Shown here: one piece after another, positions 54,008-60,317 of the stretch | Layout: every line of letters starts with the position of its first letter | Position numbering within the stretch: the first letter of the stretch is position 1 | DNA from: Betaproteobacteria bacterium | GTDB taxonomy: Bacteria; Pseudomonadota; Gammaproteobacteria; Burkholderiales; SG8-39 | Assembly (NCBI GenBank): GCA_009693435.1 | Contig: SHXF01000012.1 | Coordinates: 1-60,317 of the forward strand | Direction: 5' to 3' | DNA length: 60,317 bases | Notes under the pieces: generated by a model | Told to the model about the DNA's origin: nothing | The model's database searches: none | The model's input: the letters and a program-made list of their open reading frames with translations, nothing else | Translations under genes and position numbers: made by a program

Positions 54008-55027
54008 ATGCTGAAACGAAGCTTGTTGTCGAAATCGCTCGTCGCGCTGTGCGTCGTCGGCGCGTTTGTCGCGGGTGCGGGCAGCGCTGCCGCCGAGCCG
54101 GTCAAGCTGCGCGCGGGATGGGTGCTGACGCCTGCCTCGCTGCTGCCGCTGATGCTGGAAAAGCAGGGCCTGGCGAAGCACAACGGCGTGTCCTACCAGC
54201 TGGAGCCCGTCCGGGTACAGGCTTCGCCGCTGCAGATCACGGGCCTCGCCAGCGGTGACCTCGATATCGGCACGCTCGGCTATTCCAGCCTGAGCTTCGC
54301 CATCCTCAACGCCGGCCTGAAGGACATCAAGGTGCTTGCCGACGAGATCCAGGACGGCTACCAGGATTACGCCTCCTTCAAGTTCGTGGTGAAAAAGGAT
54401 TCGCCCATGCAGAAGGTTGCGGACCTGAAGGGCAAGGTGCTGGCCGTCAACGGCATCGGCACCGGCGTCGACATGGCCATGTCCGCCATGCTGCGCAAGC
54501 ACGGCCTGCAGAAAAAAGACTACACCACCCTGGAGATCGGCTTCCCCAACATGAAAACGGTGCTCGCCGAAGGCAAGGCCGACATGGTGACGGCGGTGGT
54601 GCCCTTCAGCGAGGATCCCGAGTTGCAGGCCATGAGCCGCATCCTCTTCAGCTCCAAGGATTCCATGGGCACCTCCGCGCTGTCGTTCATGGTGGCGCGC
54701 TCGGGGTTCATCGCCAAGAACCGCAAGGCGCTGGTCGATTTCATGGAGGACTACCTGCGCGTGGTGCGCTGGTATTCCGACCCGGCCAACCACAAGGAAG
54801 CCGTGGAGATCGTGTCGCGCGTGACCAAGATCCCGCCGGAGCGCTTCGACAGCTGGCTGTTCACGAAAAAGGATTACTACCGCGACCAGGACGGGCTGCC
54901 CAATCTGGTCGACCTGCAGCGCAATATCAAGGTGCAGAAAAGCCTGGGGCTGATCAAGGCCGACGTGGATGTGCCGAAGTTCGCCGATCTGAGCCTGGTA
55001 AAAGAAGCCGCCAAGCGGCTCAAATAA
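54008..55027 (+). CDS. ABC transporter substrate-binding protein (NMT1/TauA-like)
   Basis: A 339-residue periplasmic binding protein. The signal peptide is 1-28 (AGSAAAEP), followed by KLRAGWVLTPASLLPLML and the two-lobe pattern of NMT1/SsuA/TauA receptors for sulfonates, nitrate, taurine or pyrimidine precursors. The ATG chosen has GGAGAGG upstream and gives a clean signal peptide. It heads an operon with an ATPase and two permeases, downstream of the MetE-like barrels. The ligand is unknown, but the link with an isochorismatase-fold amidase and the barrels may point to it. Confidence 0.93.
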   Translation: MLKRSLLSKSLVALCVVGAFVAGAGSAAAEPVKLRAGWVLTPASLLPLMLEKQGLAKHNGVSYQLEPVRVQASPLQITGLASGDLDIGTLGYSSLSFAILNAGLKDIKVLADEIQDGYQDYASFKFVVKKDSPMQKVADLKGKVLAVNGIGTGVDMAMSAMLRKHGLQKKDYTTLEIGFPNMKTVLAEGKADMVTAVVPFSEDPELQAMSRILFSSKDSMGTSALSFMVARSGFIAKNRKALVDFMEDYLRVVRWYSDPANHKEAVEIVSRVTKIPPERFDSWLFTKKDYYRDQDGLPNLVDLQRNIKVQKSLGLIKADVDVPKFADLSLVKEAAKRLK

Positions 55028-55100
55028 AGCGGCTCGGCGGGCGGTTTGTGATGGGAGCCGCCTCGCCGCGGGTGACGCGAGCGACGCGGCCTCTCCGCGC

Positions 55101-55180
55101 GCTTGCGCAGCGCGCCGTGACGCTGCGCATCGCGCCATGACGCTGCGCATCGCGCCATGACGCTGCGCACCGCGCACTGA
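55101..55180. repeat. 20-bp tandem repeat, four units, after the receptor gene
   Basis: CGCTGCGCATCGCGCCATGA occurs at 55121-55140 and 55141-55160. A diverged copy precedes it (55101) and one follows (55161-55180), in exact 20-base phase. It fills the gap between the receptor stop (55027) and the ATPase start (55188). Confidence 0.92.
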
Positions 55181-55187
55181 CTGCCGC

Positions 55188-56006
55188 ATGCCGAAACAAG
55201 CACAGGAGAAACATTTGCCGGGCGCATCGCAAATACGCATTGACGCAGTAAGCCATGTCTACCGGCCGCCGCGAGGCCGGGAAGTGCTGGCGCTCGACGA
55301 GATTTCGCTCGAGGTTCGCGAACGCGAGTTCATCGCGCTGCTCGGTCCCTCGGGCTGCGGCAAGTCCACGCTGCTCTACCTCATCGGCGGATTCCTGCAG
55401 TCCGCCAAAGGGACGATCACGGTCAACGACAAGGTGGTGACGGGACCGGGACGGGATCGCGGCATCGTGTTCCAGCATTTCGCGCTGTTTCCCTGGAAAA
55501 CGGTGCGCAACAATGTGCTCTACGGCCTGGAGAAAGCCAACCTGCCGCGCGCCGAGTGCCTGGCTCGGGCGCAGAGCTTCATCGACCTCGTGGGATTGCA
55601 CGGCTTCGAGGACAGCTACCCCTCGCAACTGTCCGGCGGGATGAAGCAGCGCGCCGCCATCGCCCGCACCCTCGCCTTCGATCCGGAAATCCTGCTGATG
55701 GACGAGCCCTTCGGGGCGCTCGATTCGCAGACCCGCAGCCTGATGCAGACCGAACTGCTCGCCATCTGGCGGCGCTCGCCCAAGACGGTGATATTCGTCA
55801 CCCATGACGTGCAGGAAGCCGTCTATCTCGCCGAGCGCGTGGTGGTCATGTCGGCGCGGCCGGGCAAGGTCAAGGCCGTCATAGCGTCGGACTTTGACCG
55901 CGGCAACCCGGGCCTGTTCAAGACCAAGGCCTTCGTCGAGAAAGTGGACGAAATCTGGACCCTGGTGCGCGAGGAAGCCCTGAAGGCGCAGGGGCAACGC
56001 GCGTGA
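55188..56006 (+). CDS. ABC transporter ATP-binding protein (TauB/SsuB-like)
   Basis: A 272-residue importer ATPase. Walker A is GPSGCGKST (53-61), the signature LSGGMKQR (148-155), Walker B and D-loop LLMDEPFGALD (169-179), and the switch His in FVTHDV. The Q-loop region FQHFALFPWKTV is typical of nitrate/sulfonate/taurine systems. Its stop overlaps the first permease gene by four bases. It completes the importer whose receptor is encoded 160 bases upstream, across the 20-bp repeat. Confidence 0.95.
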   Translation: MPKQAQEKHLPGASQIRIDAVSHVYRPPRGREVLALDEISLEVREREFIALLGPSGCGKSTLLYLIGGFLQSAKGTITVNDKVVTGPGRDRGIVFQHFALFPWKTVRNNVLYGLEKANLPRAECLARAQSFIDLVGLHGFEDSYPSQLSGGMKQRAAIARTLAFDPEILLMDEPFGALDSQTRSLMQTELLAIWRRSPKTVIFVTHDVQEAVYLAERVVVMSARPGKVKAVIASDFDRGNPGLFKTKAFVEKVDEIWTLVREEALKAQGQRA

Positions 56007-56746
56007 AAGACGCCCTGCTGCGTTACCTGCCGCTCGCGATACTCGCGGCGGCGTGGGAAGCGGCGGCGCGCTTCAAATTGATCGGTGGCGGCGCCCTGCC
56101 TCCGCTCACCGAGGTGTTTGCCGCCTGGCTGCGCCTCACCGAAGACGGCGAACTGTGGTCGCACGCCGCCTCCTCGCTCTATCGAGCCGCCACCGGCCTC
56201 GCCCTGTCCATTGTGCTGGGCGGCGCGCTCGGCATCGCCATGGCCTGGTGGCGCCCCGTGAACACCTTCATGAGCCCGGTGGTAGAGATGCTTTATCCGC
56301 TGCCGAAATCGGCGCTGATACCGGTGACGGCGTTGTGGCTGGGCTTCGGCGACGGCTCCAAGATCCTGGTGATCTTCCTCGCCTGCATGCTGCCGGTGAC
56401 CCTGGCGGCATTCAATGGCGCGCGCGGCTGCGAGCAGGTGCTGGTGTGGTCGGCGCGCAGCATGGGCGCGAGCCGGCTGCGCACCCTCTGGGACGTGGTG
56501 ATACCGGCAGCGATGCCCGACCTGCTGAACGGCGTGCGCACCGCCCTCGCCTTCTCCTTCGTGGTGCTGGTGACCTCCGAATTGCTGGTGTCGCGCAAGG
56601 GCCTCGGTTACCTCATCGGCTTCCTCGGCGAGAGCGGCGCCTACGACGCCATGTTCGCCGTCGTGCTCACGGTGGCGCTGCTCGGTTTTGTCGCCGACCG
56701 CCTGTACATGCTGGGGACGCGCCGGGTGTTGCAATGGCGGGAGTAG
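56003..56746 (+). CDS. ABC transporter permease 1 (TauC/SsuC-like)
   Basis: A 247-residue permease with about six helices. The EAA-type cytoplasmic loop near the middle (ARSMGASRLRTLWDVVIPAAMPDLLNG) contacts the ATPase. It begins at an ATG or near equivalent overlapping the ATPase stop (GTGA context) and overlaps the second permease by 13 bases. Two different permease genes in one such operon suggest a heterodimeric channel; single-permease systems are more usual in this class. Confidence 0.93.
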   Translation: MKDALLRYLPLAILAAAWEAAARFKLIGGGALPPLTEVFAAWLRLTEDGELWSHAASSLYRAATGLALSIVLGGALGIAMAWWRPVNTFMSPVVEMLYPLPKSALIPVTALWLGFGDGSKILVIFLACMLPVTLAAFNGARGCEQVLVWSARSMGASRLRTLWDVVIPAAMPDLLNGVRTALAFSFVVLVTSELLVSRKGLGYLIGFLGESGAYDAMFAVVLTVALLGFVADRLYMLGTRRVLQWRE

Positions 56747-57564
56747 CGCGCACGCCCGCATCGCTGCCCGAAGTCGCGCGGGCGGCGGCGAACCTGCTCG
56801 GCCGCGCCTCGGTGCGCTGGGCCTCGGTGATCCTGATCATCATCGTGTGGGAAGGCGCGGCACTCAGCGGCGCGGTGACCGAATTCATGCTGCCGCAATT
56901 CAGCACGGTGCTGGAGCGCATCTGGGATGACGCGGTGTCCGGGGAGTTGCCCGGCCAGATCGTGCTCACCCTGTATCGCTGCCTGAGCGGCTTCGCCATC
57001 GCCGCGGTCGCCGGCGTGGTGCTGGGACTCGCGATACCGCGCAGCCGCGGCGTGTCCTGGTTCCTCGATCCCGTCATTTCGGTTGCGCTGCCGATGCCGA
57101 AAATCGTGTTCCTGCCCATCGTCACATTGTGGCTGGGATTCGGCGACGTCTCGAAAATCTTCATGGTGGTGATCGACTCGGTGTTTCCGGTGATCACCGC
57201 CACGGTCGCCGGCACGCAGGCGGTGGAAAAGGAATTGCTGTGGTCGGCGCGCAGCATGGGTGCGAGCGAGCGCCAGGTGTGGCGCGAAATCGTGCTGCCC
57301 GCGGCGCTGCCGCAAGTGCTCACCGGGCTGCAGGTGGCGCTGCCGATCGCGCTCATCGTCGGCATCGTCACCGAGATGCTCACCGGCGCCGACGGCCTGG
57401 GCGGCACCATGATCCAGGCGTCACGCATCGCCGATTCGCCGGGCGTATTCGCCGGGCTGCTGGAGATGGGGGTGATCGGCTATTGCGTGCTCAAGGCAAT
57501 GAGCGCGCTCCGGCGCCGGCTGCTGCTTTGGCACCAGGAATCGCTGGCGCCGACCACGGCGTAG
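56734..57564 (+). CDS. ABC transporter permease 2 (TauC/SsuC-like)
   Basis: A 276-residue permease with about six helices and its own EAA loop (ARSMGASERQVWREIVLPAALPQVLTG). The start MAGVARTPASL lies inside the 3' end of permease 1, so translation is coupled. The two permeases are similar, mainly across the EAA loop. A longer open frame upstream in this phase covers permease 1 and is a shadow. The isochorismatase-fold gene follows after 190 bases. Confidence 0.93.
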   Translation: MAGVARTPASLPEVARAAANLLGRASVRWASVILIIIVWEGAALSGAVTEFMLPQFSTVLERIWDDAVSGELPGQIVLTLYRCLSGFAIAAVAGVVLGLAIPRSRGVSWFLDPVISVALPMPKIVFLPIVTLWLGFGDVSKIFMVVIDSVFPVITATVAGTQAVEKELLWSARSMGASERQVWREIVLPAALPQVLTGLQVALPIALIVGIVTEMLTGADGLGGTMIQASRIADSPGVFAGLLEMGVIGYCVLKAMSALRRRLLLWHQESLAPTTA

Positions 57565-57754
57565 CGATAATTCTTCAAGATTTATGCGACCGGACAGCCA
57601 ATCGGCGGTAGCCTACGAGCATATCGCTTATTGTTTTTTGAATAGCAGCACGCGGCAAGAAAGAGCCGGGCCCGCATGACACTACCTTTGCATCATCACC
57701 AGTCGCAGGTTGGCGGTGAGCGCGGCAAACCCCAACATGAACAGGAGGAGCAAC

Positions 57755-58441
57755 ATGACTGCATCGGATTCCATTTCAGTTTCCGCACGGCCCGAAGCCA
57801 TGTCGCTGGATCCGCAGCACGCCGCGGTGATCGTCGTCGACATGCAGAACGGCTTCGCCAAACCGGGCGGTTTTCTGGAGCGGCGCGGCATGGACATTTC
57901 GGGCGCGCCGGCGGTCATAGCCAACTGCAGCCGCGTCATCGCCACGGCGCGCCAGCGCGGCATGCGCATCATCCACCTGCAGATGGGATGGCATCCGCAG
58001 ATGTACGAGATGGGCGCGCCGCGCGGCGGCAACTGGCACAAGTCCATGGCCTGGCGCTTCATGCGCGATCGCCCGGAGAACGCGGGCACCGCCATCACCC
58101 GCGGAACCTGGGACTACGCGATCATCGACGAACTCGCGCCGCAGCCGGGCGACATCGTCATCCCGAAAACGAAACAGAGCGGTTTCTTCGACACCAACCT
58201 CGACTCGGTGCTGCGCAACCTCGGCATCAGGACGCTGGCCTTCGTCGGCATCGCCACCAACGTCTGCGTGGAAGCCACGCTGCGGGACGCCTCGTACCGC
58301 GACTACCTGTGCCTGCTGGTGGCGGATGCCAGCGACGCCACCGGCCCCGACTATGTCAAGCAGGCGACGATGTTCAACGTCGAGATGATCCTCGGCTGGG
58401 TCACCACCACCGACGAATTCGTGGCGGCGCTCGCGCCATAA
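57755..58441 (+). CDS. Isochorismatase-fold cysteine hydrolase (RutB / N-carbamoylsarcosine amidase-like)
   Basis: A 228-residue cytoplasmic hydrolase. The catalytic triad is D29 (VVDMQNGF), K138 (IPKTKQSGF) and C171 (ATNVCVEAT), with the ATNVC cis-peptide motif. True isochorismatase lacks the Cys, so an amide or carbamoyl hydrolase (RutB, nicotinamidase, N-carbamoylsarcosine amidase type) is indicated. AGGAGGAG, an ideal ribosome-binding site, precedes the ATG; upstream ATGs lack one. It follows the ABC importer, so it may act on the imported compound. Confidence 0.92.
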   Translation: MTASDSISVSARPEAMSLDPQHAAVIVVDMQNGFAKPGGFLERRGMDISGAPAVIANCSRVIATARQRGMRIIHLQMGWHPQMYEMGAPRGGNWHKSMAWRFMRDRPENAGTAITRGTWDYAIIDELAPQPGDIVIPKTKQSGFFDTNLDSVLRNLGIRTLAFVGIATNVCVEATLRDASYRDYLCLLVADASDATGPDYVKQATMFNVEMILGWVTTTDEFVAALAP

Positions 58442-58617
58442 AACGTGCCGGCATTCGTGCCGCCGGTCACAGCGGCGAGATATCCGGCAGGTCGGGCTGA
58501 GCGCAGCGATGCCCGACGTCGAACGATGCACCGCCGAGTCAGGGTTCGCGACGCTCGCCGCCCACCGGCACCTTGCGGTAACGGCAAAGGTCGCCATGGG
58601 CCGGCGGCAGGCACGTA

Positions 58618-60186
58618 TTACTTCTTGCCCGGCGGGATCCCGTCGTCGAACGCGCTCATCACCGGCGGCGTGCCATCGAGTCCGAATTCCTGCCAGCGGC
58701 TCGCCACGCGCTCGTAGACCTTTTTGTCCAGCATGGTGGCCTTGGGGAAATCCTTCAGGTGGCGATGCGGCTTGCAGGCGTCGATCAGCGCTTTGGATCC
58801 GTAGGGACGCAGTTCGCGCGGCACCTGGCTGGGGTCCAGGCCGGTCGACCAGGTGTTGCGCAGGATGTCGATGTTCTCGATCGGATTGCATCGCGTCGAG
58901 AGCGCCCACAGCACCTGGTTGAAGTCGGTGGGATCGACATCGTCGTCGACTGCGATGATCCACTTGGTGTAGTACGCCGCGGCCGGACACTGCGCGGTGA
59001 GCGACAGCACCTGCGAGACATGGCCGGCGAACTGCTGCTTCAGCGACACCACCACCATGCCCCAGCCCGAGGCCGCGGCCGGATGCGCATATACGCCGCG
59101 GATGCCGGGCACGCCCAGCAGGTCCAGGCTGTCCCAGATGCGCGCCGAGCGCATGATGGCGTAGTAGGCGCCGATTTCGCAGGCCGGATAACGCGCCATC
59201 AGCGATGCGGTGAGGATGGGGTTGCGGCGCATGTGCAGCGCCTTCACGTCGATCACCGGCTGCGGCGCGCGCTCGTTGCCGTAGTAGCCGGTGAATTCGC
59301 CCAGCGGCCCCTCCATCTGGCGCTCGTCGGGATGCAGGTAACCCTCGATCACGATCTCGGCATGCGCCGGTATCGGCAGGTCCACGACCACGCCCTTGGT
59401 CAGTTGCACCCCTTCGCCGAGCAGGCCGCCCGCCACATCCAGTTCCGATTCCTGCGAGCCGAACACCTGCGCGCCCACCATGAAGAGAATGGGATCGATG
59501 CCGAAGGCGACCACCACCGGACAGGGCGCTTTCTTCGCCCACCAGGCATCGCGGTCCAGGCCGCCGTGCTTGCCGGGCGAGGTGTACATGCCGACCTTGC
59601 GCGGCCCGTGCAGCATCTGGCGGTACACACCGACATTGATGCGCGAGGTATCGGGGTCGCGGGTGAAGGTGATGTCGCCGGTGCCGATGTAGCGCCCGCC
59701 GTCGCCGGGCCAGAATTTCGGCACCGGCAGCCGCGTGAGGTCGATGTCCTCGCCGGTCAGCACGATTTCATTCACCGGCGCCTTGTCCGGGGCGATCTCC
59801 ACCGGGGCAATCTTGCGGCCCATGATGCGGCGGCTCTCGGTGATGAGCTCGGTGGTCGAGAGCGTCGGATCCAGTCCCACCGATATCGCATAGCGGCTGG
59901 CGCTCGCGCCCAGCATGTTGATGAGCACCTGCCCCTCGGCACGCTCGGTGAAATTCGAGAACAAGAGCGCCGGCGCGTCTTCGCGCTGCGCCGCCATGCA
60001 GGCGATGGCGGACAGTTCCTGATCCAGATCGACCCTGGCATCGATGCGCTTGAGTTCTCCTGCCGCGTCCACCCGCTGCAGCCAGTCGCGCACATCGCGC
60101 GGCGGGCGAGCACCGGCAGTTTCGTTGTCCGCCAGTTTCCTGCCGGGGCTTACGCGCACAACTTCTTTTGTCGAGGTCTCTTCCAT
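58618..60186 (-). CDS. UbiD-family (prenylated-FMN) decarboxylase
   Basis: A 522-residue decarboxylase of the UbiD/Fdc1 superfamily. The catalytic trio is R189 (NVGVYR), E292 and E297 (MEGPLGEFTGYYG), as in R173/E277/E282 of Fdc1, and N184 sits in the Mn/prFMN-binding position. It reversibly decarboxylates aromatic or unsaturated acids using prenylated FMN. No UbiX prenyltransferase gene is in the window, so that must be elsewhere. It is convergent with the amidase gene. Length is normal; the first 30 residues are not conserved. Aromatic-acid substrates are likely given the window. Confidence 0.93.
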   Translation of the reverse strand: MEETSTKEVVRVSPGRKLADNETAGARPPRDVRDWLQRVDAAGELKRIDARVDLDQELSAIACMAAQREDAPALLFSNFTERAEGQVLINMLGASASRYAISVGLDPTLSTTELITESRRIMGRKIAPVEIAPDKAPVNEIVLTGEDIDLTRLPVPKFWPGDGGRYIGTGDITFTRDPDTSRINVGVYRQMLHGPRKVGMYTSPGKHGGLDRDAWWAKKAPCPVVVAFGIDPILFMVGAQVFGSQESELDVAGGLLGEGVQLTKGVVVDLPIPAHAEIVIEGYLHPDERQMEGPLGEFTGYYGNERAPQPVIDVKALHMRRNPILTASLMARYPACEIGAYYAIMRSARIWDSLDLLGVPGIRGVYAHPAAASGWGMVVVSLKQQFAGHVSQVLSLTAQCPAAAYYTKWIIAVDDDVDPTDFNQVLWALSTRCNPIENIDILRNTWSTGLDPSQVPRELRPYGSKALIDACKPHRHLKDFPKATMLDKKVYERVASRWQEFGLDGTPPVMSAFDDGIPPGKK

Positions 60187-60244
60187 GTCGTCTCCGTGTA
60201 TTAGTGCGTTACATGCGCAAGGGTGTGGATGTCATATTGAATTC

Positions 60245-60317
60245 CCCTCACCCTCAATCCCTCTCCCGGAGGGAGAGGGAAGCAAATCGATCCTCTCCCG
60301 GTGGAGAGGGAAGCAAA
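60245..60317. repeat. Dispersed CTCTCCCGG palindromic repeat at the window end
   Basis: CCCTCACCCTCAATCCCTCTCCC continues into GGAGGGAGAGGG, then a second diverged unit (CTCTCCCGGTGGAGAGG) just before the window ends. These are further copies of the repeat family of the array at 4483, about 60 bases upstream of the UbiD gene start. The array may extend beyond the window. Confidence 0.85.

Noticed and set aside
57755..58441. True isochorismatase of siderophore synthesis
   Set aside because: It has the catalytic Cys (C171) and Lys of amidases, which isochorismatases lack, and there are no enterobactin-type genes nearby.

Overview
This is a GC-rich window (by eye a little over 60% G+C). Its gene families fit a soil or water betaproteobacterium of Burkholderiales type: two stand-alone Bug (tripartite tricarboxylate) receptors, a DUF3617 protein, and many aromatic ring-cleavage and oxidoreductase genes. 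The species cannot be named from sequence alone. I call 53 protein genes and one tRNA (tRNA-Arg, CCU). There are no rRNAs, transposases, phage genes or CRISPR arrays.

Layout. (1) 0-16 kb: tRNA, cold-shock protein, then a long minus-strand block for aromatic catabolism. It holds a zeta-class GST isomerase, a carboxymuconolactone decarboxylase-like protein, the complete lower meta-cleavage route (aldolase, acylating acetaldehyde dehydrogenase, 4-oxalocrotonate decarboxylase, 2-hydroxypentadienoate hydratase), an FAH-family hydrolase, an FMN reductase, four VOC/extradiol-dioxygenase-type proteins, an alpha/beta hydrolase, an iron-sulfur reductase, a class II aldolase-like protein and methylmalonate-semialdehyde dehydrogenase. 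(2) 16-22 kb: K+ channel, TRAP permease pair without a receptor, an odd SDR, a flavin reductase and an MFS carrier. (3) 22-29 kb: 2-aminomuconate-type semialdehyde dehydrogenase, 3-hydroxyanthranilate dioxygenase and an ACMSD-like decarboxylase, with a DapA-like lyase, an MFS carrier and a Bug receptor. (4) 29-35 kb: MoxR / DUF58 / VWA operon, an HtrA-like protease and a second VWA protein. (5) 35-47 kb: hydrolase, AttH/CrtC-like lipocalin protein, Pht5-like binding protein, Bug and LivK-type receptors, gentisate dioxygenase-like cupin, luciferase-like monooxygenase and a LolCD/MacB-type ABC exporter. (6) 47-49 kb: divergent HDOD and NYN-LOTUS genes. (7) 49-60 kb: four MetE-superfamily barrel genes, a taurine/nitrate-type ABC importer with two permeases, an isochorismatase-fold hydrolase and a UbiD-family decarboxylase.

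How it fits together. 3-Hydroxyanthranilate dioxygenase, ACMSD-like decarboxylase and aminomuconate semialdehyde dehydrogenase (22-28 kb) would feed, after deamination, into the oxalocrotonate decarboxylase-hydratase-aldolase-dehydrogenase set at 2-6.4 kb. That set also takes the products of the VOC extradiol dioxygenases and the alpha/beta hydrolase. The aminomuconate deaminase and a tautomerase were not found here. A gentisate-like branch (cupin dioxygenase, GST isomerase, FAH hydrolase) is possible but scattered.

Most unusual points. First, the four-gene MetE-like cluster: two members keep the MetE zinc site (His-x-Cys, Glu, Cys), while the other two share an altered His-x-Cys, His, Cys pattern and lie beside a dedicated importer. 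Second, many unrelated, perfectly phased short tandem repeats sit at gene ends, several overlapping stop codons. Third, there are two dispersed non-coding repeat families: a 42-bp palindromic unit and a 73-bp element with GTAGGGCGC termini.
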